Of a DNA stretch of 64,000 bases, positions 35,031 to 48,318 are shown piece after piece. Position numbers and translations under genes: made by a program. The notes beneath the pieces were generated by a model. The model worked only from the letters and a program-made list of their open reading frames with translations, searched no databases and was not told the origin of the DNA. Source of the DNA: Neurospora tetrasperma FGSC 2508 (lineage: Eukaryota > Ascomycota > Sordariomycetes > Sordariales > Sordariaceae); the NCBI RefSeq assembly GCF_000213175.1, contig NW_009799101.1:270501-334500 (forward strand), read 5' to 3'. Position 1 is the stretch's first letter; every line of letters starts with the position of its first letter.

Positions 35031-35598
35031 CGCTCCCCTCTCCCCTTTTATTTAATTTTTCGCCACCGGATCGGATGAAAGATCTTCCCCGTTGTCGCTC
35101 TACTAAGTATTATAACGTTAAAAATATAAGGGCCTATCCTAGTCTGGAACCTTAGGTGTACGTAATTAAGTACGTACTAAAAATCTTATTCTAATTAAAA
35201 GAAGTATTAGCCTCCCTCCGTCTCGCTCCGCTAATAGGGTTTAGGAATTGGAACCCTACCTCCGAAATCTATTCTAGAGCCTCGGTTCCGCTCGGATCGA
35301 ACCCGTCCGGTCTTACGATATTAGACTAATTACGTTATCTTACTATATTCTGGCTAATTAAGAAAAAGAACCGAAGATTCTAACCGAAGTAAGACTCCTC
35401 TCCTCTACTCCTATATTCTAAAGATAGAATGAAAGAAACTGCCTAACGAAGCTCGAAGCGCGGGTAGGGGGGTAGGGTCTTAAAGAATTGACCAATTAGA
35501 AGCTATAAAGGTCTACCGGGATTAAAGAGATAATATATTGAGAGAAGATAAGACTGAAGTAACTACGGCCCCCGGGCCCCTACAGTAAGGTAGATAGA

Positions 35599-35622
35599 GG
35601 GTTCGGGTTAGGGTTAGGGTTG
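35599..35622 (+). repeat. Telomere-type repeats in the SINE body
   Basis: Just under three tandem GGGTTA units at 35605-35621, preceded by a degenerate GGGTTC unit. They resemble fungal telomere repeats. Confidence 0.65.
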
Positions 35623-38600
35623 GATCTAGAGAAGCTGAGGGTTTTTATTTGAATTTAATAAACGGTTTTTCCCTTAAATTAAAAACGAAGTAGTACCGTA
35701 TACCCGCTAGGTAGACTAGTATAGCTAGTTAGGCGTAATAAAACTAATAATAATATAATTAATACTTTCTTATAAAAATTAAAGGAGGAACTCTATACTA
35801 TAAATTAGACCAAATTCTCTTAAGCTTTAACTAAACTTATAATTAAATAGTTTAATAATATCGGTTCTAGTGCCTTATTAAATGCTAATAGTAGTAAGAA
35901 GGAAATATTTACTAAAAAGTATAAATATAAATTTAAACGTATAATTAAATTAAATAATTCCTTTAAATCTTTTAAGGAAGAAACTATAATAAAGGTTCCT
36001 ATTAAAAGGACGACTATAAAAGCGTAAATCTCTACCAAATTTGCCCCGGCTCTTAATAAAAAGACTATAAATAGCTTAATTAACTATATAGAATAATTAA
36101 TAATTACCCAAAGTACTACCTTCGCTTCTTTAATTCAAAAGTAACCTTCCCTCCCTTAATAATTTACCCCTTATTAACCTACCTAACTTATAAATCCTTA
36201 AATAAACACTATCCAAACTAATTCCTTTTATAAAAAAGGTAAAAATAAGCGAAGTATAAAAAGAGATAATAAAGGAGGGTATTAATAATAGTACTACTAA
36301 TATAATTAATTGAATTATTATATTTAGGAGTATAAATAGAAGAATATTAATTATAATTATAGTATTACTATTTAGAAACTTATTAATTAGAATAGAAATA
36401 TAAACGCTATAGTATTTAAGGGTTCTAAAATAGAATTTAGGGACTATATCCCTAACTATATATATATTAGAATTTTCAATATAGGATAATTAAGGGATAT
36501 AATCTACTCTCTTATAGCTTTAAATATTAATTATCCTAATTATTAGAAATTTAAAAAGTAAAAATTCAAAGTCTAATGATAATATAACCTGTAGAATACC
36601 CCGTTTATGCTATTGTTTAATTTACTTTAGAACTTTAAGTAAATTAAATAATATTAAAACTAAATTCAAATTAAGAACGGCCCCTCTATTATTACTATTA
36701 ATTATACCTTAATAAAAATATTGAAGGAATTATATAAAATATCTTCTCTCATTTAAGAGTAAATAGTCCGAACTTATATTATCCTTACTAATTCTAAAAA
36801 TATTACTTATTTAAGAGAAGCCCTTAGGGCAAACGTTAATTGAAAAGAAATTTATACTATTTTTTAAAATACTATAGTAATTATAAGCGAATTAAAGAGA
36901 CTTAGGACCGATAAAATAATATTAAACTCTATAATCATTCTTCCCTTTATACTAATCCTTTAACCTTCTATGATAAAAATATTTAAAGTAGCTCTTAAAT
37001 AGCCTAGAACAACTTTAAATAATCAGGCTCGAACATACTTATTTAACCCCGCTAGTAAAATATTAAAAATATAGTCTAAAAAGGTTTTATTTATATATAA
37101 GGACAACGGAGTAAATTAAATACTTACTAAGAATATTAGGATTTGAAATAATATTTTAGAAATAAAGGAAATATACCCTATAACTGCTAAATTTATAAAT
37201 ATTAAAATTATAATTATTATTAAAGATATTATTTGGAATAACCCTACTAATACTCTAACAATTTATAATTAAATTAAATAATTCTCTAAAATTCCTTATA
37301 ATTAGGACGGGATCCCTACTACGTAGTTTAAATACTATAATAGTACTATTCTCAATAATAATTTGAAAGTTGATAAATTCGTCCTTACTAGACCTAGTAA
37401 AATATAAATTTATAATATATCCTTAGAAAAGTACAATTTTAAAATAGAAATATGAATAAACTTTATTAAAATTACATTAAAGAATAATAGCCCTATATCC
37501 GCCCAACCTTCTTTAGAAGAAGATATTTTCTCTCTATTCGAATATTAAAATATTAAAAGTTACAAAAAGAATAAATTTGTACCGGCCCGGATTATTTCCC
37601 TTCGGAATATATTAATTCCAATAATAAATTAAATAAAATTCGTTAATAAATTCCTTTTTATAAAAGGAAATACTATATACTTTACCCTTTTACTTATATT
37701 TAATATATTAGTAAAATTTTAGAGAGGGAAGAAAATTGCAGCCTTATTAAATATAAAGGCTGAATATAATACTATCTATAAGGTACTAGTGGATTCGCTA
37801 GGCCTTTAGAATATTACTATAAATATTTTTAATATTAATAGTAATTAATAGAGGAAGGGATTCCTTAATAAAACTTATAAAAAGGTTTAATTATTTAATA
37901 AAAGAAAGGAAGTCTATTTTTTCATTACTAAGCAAGCCCTACCGAATTATAATATTATTTTAGGCCTACTATTCTTTTAAAACGCTAAAGTCTATATAAA
38001 GTATAAAGAGGGCGGAAGGAATTATATAATTATAATATTCGACGGGGTAATAATCTATACTATATTAATTATAAATTTAAAGACCCTTAAAGGAGGATAA
38101 AGCGATAGATAGAAGGTTTAATTCCCTTATTATTATAACGGCTTTATATTGCTTTATATATTTATAAATAAAGTAATAGGCCTAGCGAGGATTACCGAAA
38201 AAGGATTATACTATTAATAATTAATACCCACCTACAACTGTTAATAAATATCCTAAAAGAAAATAATAAATAAATTACTCTTATTACTAATAAAATTAGA
38301 GAAAACTTAATAATTCTCCTAAAATTAAAATAAAACTACTTAATAAATCTATAGGAAAGGAAAGATTCCCAGCAAATTTATTACTATTTAAAGAAATTTT
38401 TCTTAAAATTTTTAGGAATACCGGTCTAGGAACTATATTGGCTAGAGATTTACTTATAATTAATATTTAAGAAAGGATTTAAGAGGAAACGGAGGTCGCT
38501 AAAGAAAAATTAGAATATACTATAGTATAAATTAATATAATATATAAACGAATAGTATAAAAAGTAAACCCGGTTAATAATATTGTATTAAATAGATTAA

Positions 38601-41600
38601 AACCCGGCGGAGACCCTAATTAGAAAAAAAAGAAATTAGTAATAGTTAAGGATTATATTACTACTATATTTAAAGATTATAATTCTAAATAGGATGACTA
38701 TATTGTACTAAAGTTTATAGAATTAATTCGAAGGTTATATTTAACTGAAAAATAATTTTAAACCCTACTTAAAATAATTTAGAGTACACTAAACGAAGGA
38801 GAGATTAAATTATTTATTTATATTCTCTTTAATAAAGAATAGGCTCTAACCTAGGATTTTACTAAATATAAAAAATTAGATTCTAATATTATTCCACCCT
38901 AGGTAATCCGTACTATTCCCTATTCTACCTAATAGATAAAAACTATTCCAATCCCTAAAACTCTTTATAATAAGGTATATAACCTATTAAAGGTTTGGAT
39001 TAAGAAGGGAATTTTAGAAGAAAACTATATAAGATATAAAAATAATTAGTTTCTAATTATAAAGAAGGATAGTAGCCTACGTCTTATTAATAACGTTTAA
39101 CGGATTGATAAAATAATTCTCTAAAATATTAACCTATTACTAAATTATAAGGAATTTAGTAAAATATTTAGAGGCTATAAAATAATATCCCTATTAAACT
39201 TTTTTTCTAAATAAAATTAAGTTCCCCTTAATAAAATTAACTATAACCTTATTAACTTTTCAACCCTTATTAGCTATTTTCGGATAACTATTCTATTATA
39301 AGGAAGTACAAACTCTATTACTTAATTTATAAGAAAAATAATAAGAATACTATATAATTAAATTCCTAATATTTATTAATTCTACTTCGATAATATATAT
39401 ATTAAGAAGCCTTAAAATAATTATAATAAAGAGTAGATTAATACTAAGAAAATTAGGAAGTATATATTACAATATATCATAAATATTAATAAAGTATTTA
39501 TTAACATAAAATTAATAAAAAGAACGATTTTAATTATTATATTTTAATAATACTAAAGGGAAATAATATTAGTAGGGTACCTATATATATTAGATAGGAA
39601 GGCCCCGGCTATAAATAAAGGTATAAGAGTTAATAAATAAATTTACTACGAATACTAAATAAATAAAAAGGGAAGAGACTAAAATAGATCCACGCTTTCT
39701 TAAATATTATAAAGTATTATAGAATCTAAATTGGAGGATTCGGTATTATTATAATCCCTTTCTACAATTTAATTAAAAGGGATATTAAATTCTAATAAAT
39801 AGAAAACGAATAGTTTTTATTAGAGTACCTATAATATATAACTACTATAATACTAATCTTCACTACCCTAATCTATCATAATAATTATTATAAAATAATT
39901 TTCCTTATAGTTAATATATTACTAAAAGGTTAAGGAATTATCCTAGAATTAATCGGCCCCGATAGAAAGAAATACCTATACCAATTTAAAAATAGAATTT
40001 AAACCAGTGCTAAAAAAATACAATACTACGAGAAAGGAACTTCGAAATCTTCTTTATATATTAAAATATTTAAAGAGGTATTTATTCAATATTTACTTTA
40101 TTATTAAAACTAATACTATAATCCTAATTTACTAATTAAATAGGGCTACGAACAAAATACTTAGGGCGCTACTAATATAATAAATTATTTAAATAAAAAT
40201 TCTTAACTTCAACGTTAAATATATCCTAGGGAGTAAGAATATAATAATTAATAGCCTATTTTATAACCCCCCCAGCCCTTCTAACTTCTGTAAATTAATA
40301 TATAAGGAGGATATTAATAATTTTATAAATATATAAATAAATTCTACCTTCGTTATATAAGTAAATAATTTAGAATTAATATTCTAAAGAGAATAATTTA
40401 ATAGGTTGGAAGAGATCGCTAAGTATTTATTAACCTACAAAATACCCCTAAGGCTAAAGGGAATTACTATAAGATATTAATTCTATACTAATATTATTAA
40501 ATTTATAGTATATAATAGAATTCTTTAATCATAACCCCCAACTTCTATTTAAAACCTAAAGCGATTTATTAATAGGTTAAAAAAATATTAGTAAATTATA
40601 TTCCGCTACTATAATAAGGTAGGATATTAAGGTCGGAAAGGAATATACCGCTGTATTACTAAAAACTATTATTAGAAAGTGATATATACCTAAATAGAAA
40701 AATTAATCCGCTTATACTTTGACTATTAAATATTTAAGCCCAAACAATTCGAAGATAGCTATTAATAGATTTATTCAAACTCCTATCCCTTTGAGAAATA
40801 AATATTAGATATTTAATACCTTCTAAGCGCAAATAATAAGAAAATCCCCCTCTTAGAGGCTAGGGACGACCTAATAAGCTATATAGAAACTACCCTACTC
40901 TTTACAACTTCTTTAAATAAAGTAAAGGATTTCTTTAAATTCCTATTCTTAAAGTAGGGATACCCTTTAATAATCTTCATTAATAGAAATATAGAATTTT
41001 AAAAAATAATTATTAAATATTTATTTCAATTAAGGGTTCTTGAAGAATCTATTATACTCTATAATTTAAGAATTAGAAAATCAAAATAAATAAGAGTATA
41101 TAACAATCGCCTCCTTACTAGTAAAAATAATTAGCGGAAATAATATTAATTAAAAGAAGTACTTACTTTATATATTTTTTAAAGACCGAACTACTATTAT
41201 AAATAATTATAGATATATTCCCTTCCAATTAATATACAGTTATAACCTAATATTACTAATTAAATTCAATTTGCCCTCCGAGCGGGTTATCAATTTGAAA
41301 AATAATAATAGGGTAATAATAAAGGAGGAGCTAATTAATATAATTACTAAAATATATAAGGATTCTAAATATAAATTTGTATAGGCTATAGAGAAAATTA
41401 ATATTATAATAGAAATAGTAGCGAATTATTATAATAAGTAAAATTAATAAAAAATATGACCTAAAAACGCCTAAATCAAAGTCGGGAACTTAGTCTTAAA
41501 GTATAATAGTATTCGAAGGATTAATATTAACTCTATAAGGAAGCTTTTCTACCGATAGTAGGGTCCTTATAGAATATATAAAATTTCTAACTTAAGGAGT

Positions 41601-41949
41601 ATATACTATATTAATACCTTTAATAGAATATAATTCAATAAATTTATAAATATTAAAATGATTAAAAAGTTTGTAATTCGAAATAGAATAATATTAGACA
41701 TTAAAAACCTAAGTACAATACTTAGAAAGGAGTAGATTTCTCCCAAGGACGGAGGAGATTAAAGAAATTTTGAACCGGCTAATAACAAATTATTCGTAGA
41801 AGAAATTCTAGGATGGATACTATAATATAAATTTAAAGAAGGTACTATTATAGAAAAAAGGAAGACGAAAAGAAGTACCGTTAATAATAAAATAGGGAAG
41901 AATTTATTAAGAACCCAAATTAAAGTAATACTCCTAAAGAGGAAACGTC

Positions 41950-44900
41950 TAGGGATATAAATAAATCCTAGGGATTAATCGGATACCCAATTTGTATATA
42001 CCGGGAATAGGGAAATCTATACCTAATATATATTAATTAGCCTAATATATTAATACTAAAACTACAATATAATTCTATTTTTTCTTTATACACTTTTTAC
42101 TTTAATTATTTTTCCTTTTTTTAATTCTAATTTTATATCTTTGTTTTACACTTCTACTTTTACTAATATTTTTATTTTTAGCTTTTTATTTTTCAATAAA
42201 AGGAAATTCCTGCTAATTCTATAATAGGAAGAATATTAAATCTAAACCAACCTTAATATAATAGTACTATATTATAGAATTATAGAAATAAGTAAAGAGT
42301 AGATCTATATAATATAATTAAAATACTAATAATTTTAAAACTATATATTTTATTTATATTCTATTACTATTTTATAACTTTTAGCGAAAATAATAGATTA
42401 GACTCTAGCTATTTTTAAAAGGAAGACTAAATACTACAATAGGCAAAAGAATAAAAGAAGATTTTGGCCTATATATAATATAATAGGAGATTCGCTCTAC
42501 TTACCCCCTTCCTTAAATCTCTATCTATTTTCTTTATATACCCCTTACTCCTCTTTACCTTTAAGAAAATCAAATTAAAAACCTATCTTTCCTATTTATA
42601 TAAAGAATTATTTAATTAAGAAAGGGAGTATTAAAAAAGAATCTATTATCTAACTCTATTAAATCCTCCCTTAAAGCTATTAGGTTACTATTATTAATAG
42701 AAGTAGTATTAATAGTACCCTCACTATTAAAAAATTCTTTAATATTAGGAAAATTACTCTCCTTAAACGAAGAAATAGCTATAGAATCCCTTTCTCCCCT
42801 AGAATTATAAATATTAATAATAAAATCCTTTCTATAAAAAGGATTTTAAATAGACTACTAATAATAGCCAGCTACAAATCCGTATTAACTTTCTTATTAC
42901 TATTTTAATTATAAATTTTATTAATAGTAGTTATAGAAGAAGGAGCCTCCTTATCTATATAAATAAAAAAGCTAGTACCTACGATTATATTTGAAGGTAA
43001 AACCGTTAAAACTTAGGGAAATAAAGTCTTAAGATCCATACTATTACCTAAAACACCCTCCTCATCCTATTTCTTACTATAACTATTTAATTTAAAACTC
43101 TTTAGAATTACTATAATTATAGATATATTAGCATCGTACGAATCTACACCACTACCTTTATCTATATTATTAATTTCTAACTTATTATAAAATAAATTTC
43201 CATTATTTAAATTATTATAAATATTTAAAGAATTAGAACTAACCTCCTAATCCTCTCTCTTCTCCTAAAAGTTATTACTATCGTTAAAAGAGTACTATTA
43301 AACTAAGTTGCTCCCTCTAATTATATTCCCCTAACCGTTAAAATAGAATTAATAATATTTAAAATCGGTATACTTCTCCTAAGATTATTTATTAGCAATA
43401 ATTTATTAATTAGTATAAACCTAGGAATTCTAAGTAACTTTATTGATAATTAGGAAATCTCTTTCTTTATTATAATTCTAGCCTATACGCTTAGTAAAAT
43501 CTTTATAGGAAGAATTATGCTTAATGATAATCTAAAGGCTTTCAAAGCTCGTAGCAAAATAAATATACTTATTAACCCTCTTAATATCCTAAATGCAATT
43601 ACTATAAATCCCCCCCTTAATATTACTAAGTATAAATATATATTTAATAAATGGAAATTAAATATTAATTATCTTCTATTTATTTTGAGCGGAAATAATA
43701 GAAATAAAGGTCTTCTAAACATTTACTAAATAATAAAAATAAGGAAAAAAATTCTTCAAAGGAATAAGAAAATTAATAAAAATAAGAAGGTAAATAATAA
43801 AGAATATCGTATAGTATATTAATAGCTTAAATAAAGAGACTTAAAATCCTCTCCTTTCTATTACGTATATAAATATTATAATAGCCCTAAAATTAAAGTT
43901 CCCTTCCTTTTTAATTAAATAAATATTAAAGAAGTTAAGTATTAAAATTTCAATTTATAAAATAAAACGCTAAAATTATATAATACTAATCTATAAGATG
44001 AAAGGTATTAAAAAGCTTAGTAAAGTTAGTAAGGGATTAAGGTAAAACCTATTCTATATATAATTTTCTAGTAAAAAATAGGAGTCGAAATAGTATAAAT
44101 TCGAATTAAATTAATAAAAGCCATACTAAATTCGTTAAAATTATTCCCTAAAGGGGAATCCCCTACAATAGAACTAAAGGATAAATAAATATAAACTTTA
44201 GAAAGAAATTACTACTTACTATTAGGCTACTTATTAATATAGTAGGGGTTATTATTTATTTTTGAAGGATAGGAAGGGATCGGCCCTTCCTTAAATTCTA
44301 TATTACAACCTTTCTTAATAATTATAACTAGTAATAGAATATTAATAACTAACTAAAAATTTATACTTTGCTACTGGGAAAGAAGATTAAAATATTATAT
44401 AATTTCCTAAATAGGATTATTAGGAATAATATAAAGGTTTAATATAATAAAAATAGTAAAGGAGAAATTTATATTAGGAAATAAAAGAGAATTAGCGTAA
44501 AAATAAGGAAGAAGGGAGTATAAATTTACTATAAAGAGAAAAAGGAAGTATATTTACTAATAAGTAATAAATATAAATAATAAAGTATATATCGTTTAAA
44601 TAATAATAGTAGGAAGGTTCCGAATAGAAGTAGGAAATAAATAAATAGGCTACGAAGTACCCTATTAGTAAATTAGTACTAAAATAGTACTTAAAAGACT
44701 AAATAAGCTTGTAGAATAATACCGAATTTACTAATATATATTAATAAAATAAACGCGTTCAGAGATCTTCAACTCCCTACCAAAGTTTTTTCTCGAAGGT
44801 AAACTAGCGAAGAAATTTTTACCCTTCTACAAAAAATAGTATAATAAATAAATTAGTACTACTTATTTTATTCGTTTTTAAAAATACCCTTCAACCCTAA

Positions 44901-47761
44901 AAATATGAAAAAATTAATAAGAAGCGAACTAGAAATTATATTAAATATATTCTACTTTCAAAAATACTTTACAAAATCCAAGAAATAAACCCTTATTATA
45001 ACTTTAACCTCTAGTAATATTATTATATAAAGAATGAAAATAAATTATCTTAAATAATATTCAACGAAACTAATTTTAGAATTCATCAAAAATAAGTTAT
45101 AAGGAGTAAATTATTGTATACTAATTATCTATTGTCCTAAAACTTGGAAAGAAGGGAAATATAAGAATAAATATTAGTATTAAATTGATAAACTTTCCAA
45201 GTAGCTACAATATATCAAATTAAATATTAAAATTCTATAAAGGCGAAGACGAAGGAAAGGAAGTTGAATCCTGAAAGATTCCTATAGTTTAAATCCCTAT
45301 TAAAGTAGGAAAGGATAAAAAAAACTCTAAAAAAGATAAAAAATCCTTAAAGAAAAATAAAAAACTATTGAAAGAAGAATTTCTACTTATAATAAATCCT
45401 CCTAACGTTTTACAAAAGGAAAGTACGCCCCTAATAGTCTAAATTCCTATTAAAGTAAATAAATAAAAAATTAATATATTTATATAAAATATATGTATCA
45501 AAGAAGAAATCTCTCTAAGCAAAAAGGTTACCAAAAAACTTATAATATTATAAATATTAATTGGAAATTTACTATTTAAGGAGGTTCTCCCGCTTATAAT
45601 AAATCCCGCTTCTACTTTATAAAAGGAATTTATACTTCCAATAGTCTAAACCCCTATTAAAAACGTACCCGTAGCTAATCTTATTAAGGACTCTACTATA
45701 ACCAAAGAACAAACGGTCCAAAGTAAAGAAATTATTAAGGAAACTATATTATTAAAATAAATTTATACCCTACTTATAAAATCTTAGGACTTATTATATT
45801 CTATATTTATAAGGCCTAAAAATAAATAGAGAAAAATTATAGAAGATTACAAAATTCAATAAATAAAAAGGGCAACTAATTGGTTAAATACTTTTATAAA
45901 GCCTAAGGAGGTCTACCTTCTTAAAAAAAATTATTAAAAATTCTCAACCCTGAATACAATTAGAGACTATCTAAATATTCGAACAAAGGAATTATAAATA
46001 AGGAATAAATAGTACTATTCGATTTTTCATTTAACTCTTCTAATATTAAACTATATAACGTAATACTTAATATAAATCTCCTCCCTCCTAGAGATTAACT
46101 AATAACTAATTAACTAAATAGAATATTTTAATAAATATACGCTTTAAATATAATAAATCTATAATATACTATTAATATTAAGGGTTAATTTAAAGGAATT
46201 ACTATTAGTACTAGTTTAATTTAGGTATTAAGAAAAGACGGGGATTAGATTTAAATTCCTTCTTCCGCCCAAATTATAACTAAAGATACCGTAGGAAATC
46301 CGTCCCTTATAAATATTAATCGAGTAGAAAAGGCTTTTCTATTACTAATAAAATAATAGTATATACTAATCTATCTTAATAAATATTTTTTATTAAATAT
46401 TTTTAACTATATAAAATATATATAGTACTACTATTATATAATAAAGCTTAAAGCTAGGACGGATTAAGTCCTAGCAGCCTATAGTTTATTTATATAGGTA
46501 AATTATAAATATTTTACTAATAAAGGTAGGAGAATATATATTAAAATAGGATTTTTCAATTACGAATCTCCCTAGTAAGTAGAAGGATAGCTATATAATC
46601 TCTAAATATTAGAGGTAATTAAAAATTTCTTTATAAAAATAAAAAAATAAATTAGTACCCTAATAGAGAATAAATCCCTTATTTATTACTATACTTCTAG
46701 AAATCATTTAACTATTAAAAACTATAAATATAAAATCTCTAACTTTAAATAATTAGAGCAAACTATAATATATTTATAAATAAGAGCTACTTATAACTAC
46801 CTAAGGATAGTACAAATTAAATTATCAACAATTTTCATAAATTAACAATAACGAATAGACTTATAATACGAAGTAAAGCGGAGGGAAAAAAGGTATTGGA
46901 ATATTAACCTTAAAGAAGATCTTCGTAAATTAAAATTCGCTAATAATAAAAATAGTATATAAAACTACCTAAAAAATCCGCTCACTCTTTACAACTTACC
47001 AGTTTAGCTTTAAAATTTCAAATAAATAAGAAAATTCTCTATTTTGCCCGGGCTGGGAATAAGAGAGGAGATTATCAATAATACCTTAACTAATAATTAT
47101 AAGGACAAAGGAGGAGAAACTAAAAAAAACGAATATATAAATAGACTAATTATACTAAACTACTAAATCTCCTCCCTACTAGGACCTAAAGTAATACTAA
47201 AACCTCCCTATAAACCTACACCGGTAAAATAAATTAGAAAGTAGAAGGCTAATAAATGAATAACCTTACTAAACCCTTATAACTAGTTTATTATTAACTA
47301 CTTAGTTCTTTGATATAAAAGGAAAATAAATCCGCGCCTACCTAATTAAATAATTAAGGGCGAAGAAAAGAAAATACTAATAATAGAATACTACTATACG
47401 CTGACCTTAGGGAGGCGAATAATATAAAATATTCCTCCTTCGGAAAATATTAATATAAAGGAAGTATAGGAACTATTAAAGGGTTAATAAAATCTAATCC
47501 GTACCGAGAAAAAAAAGGAGGAGGAAAAACGGAAAGTTAAGGCTAAGTAGGAAAAAGTACAAAATATAAAAAGGAGGCGTTAATAAGTATATTCCCAGTA
47601 CTTAATTTAAAATTTTTTATTATTACTTATAACTTTACTAATATTTATTTTCTTTCTCAGTAGTACGGATATTCGTACCCAAGGGTCTTAATTAACTATA
47701 GTAGAATTCTTTATGAATAAATATTTATACGGAAGACCGTAAAAATACTTAAAGGGAAGTA
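41950..47761. other. Extra 3' part of element D without recognised domains
   Basis: After the integrase region come a T-rich stretch (42060-42250) and about 5.5 kb of AT-rich, RIP-altered sequence before the right LTR. Coding-like codon periodicity seems present in places, but I recognise no domain and cannot fix the strand. It could be an additional open reading frame typical of this family, another decayed insertion, or a transduced sequence. Confidence 0.4.
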
Positions 47762-48318
47762 TAATTTAAAATAATTAATTCTTTTTTACTTTTTTCTTTA
47801 TTTTTACTTTAAATTTCTCACTCTAATATATAATCCCTTAGGGGCAAATAAATAGAAATATTGAAGTCTTAGTCTATTATCTATTAGGGAGTAAATTTAT
47901 TATATTAGTCGAGAGGTACCTTGGGATTATAATAATTAAAAGGATATAAGGAGGAAATCCTAAGTAGGAAGTAAGGAAGGAAGGATAGGAATTTAAAACC
48001 GAATAATACTCTTTCTCAAAAATAAATTAAGGAATCCCGCTCCAAACTACAAAATTATTATTAAACGTCCCAATAATAATAAACCTAATATCCCTTCTAA
48101 AGAAAGACTAATTTCTAAATCTACTCCTCTATTCAAGGCTTAATAAGGAGAACCTCGCTCTCCTCTTTAACCTTTAATAGCAGTTAATAAATTATAGTTT
48201 TATTACTCTATCTCAATCCCTAAGGACGAAGGCTATAACCAATTCCAGATCCGCTCCTCTCTATATTTTGGTATAATAGGGTGCTTCTCGTATTGGTGTG
48301 GTTTTTGCTCCATTTCAA
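47762..48318 (+). repeat. Right LTR of element D
   Basis: Pairs with 32955-33511, same length. Its right end keeps more G and C than the left copy. Confidence 0.9.

Larger units (their letters stand above)
34955..35753 (+). mobile_element. tRNA-headed SINE, about 799 bp, not RIP-mutated, inside element D
   Basis: The head has a perfect Pol III A box (TAGCTTAGTTGG, 34962-34973) and a perfect B box (GGTTCGAATCC, 35020-35030) spaced like a tRNA gene. The 3' end is a TAATAATAA-type tail. TATAATTACTACT (34942-34954) and TATAATTAATACT (35754-35766) form a 13-bp target duplication with one mismatch, typical of LINE-driven insertion. Body composition is normal and CpA/TpG are retained, unlike D around it. 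It is unusually long for a SINE and carries TTAGGG repeats. It has no coding capacity. The head does not fold into an orthodox cloverleaf, so it is not an active tRNA gene. Confidence 0.75.
32955..48318 (+). mobile_element. LTR retrotransposon D (long Ty3/Gypsy-type fossil) inside element C
   Basis: 557-bp LTRs at 32955-33511 and 47762-48318, with TATAT at 32950-32954 and 48319-48323 as the probable target duplication. A purine tract (AAAGGGAAG) precedes the right LTR. The plus strand holds a long gag-like region (33512-37600), a protease region with an ILGLPFL-like motif region (about 37700-38100), and a reverse transcriptase of the fungal subgroup with a DFFxGYDQVPL-type motif region (about 38950-39900). 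RNase H and integrase follow, with zinc-binding region around 40560-40730. At 15.4 kb, or 14.6 kb without its SINE, it is long for Gypsy. It is a fossil with very many breaks, and younger than C. Confidence 0.8.

Noticed and set aside
34955-35045. A genuine tRNA gene
   Set aside because: A and B boxes are perfect, but the D and anticodon stems do not form properly. A 13-bp duplication and tail 700 bp downstream make a SINE the better explanation.
35820-36038. Short open frames of 60-90 codons scattered through 35-60 kb
   Set aside because: They are chance openings or antisense shadows in AT-rich, RIP-altered retrotransposon sequence, rich in Ile, Leu, Tyr and Asn.
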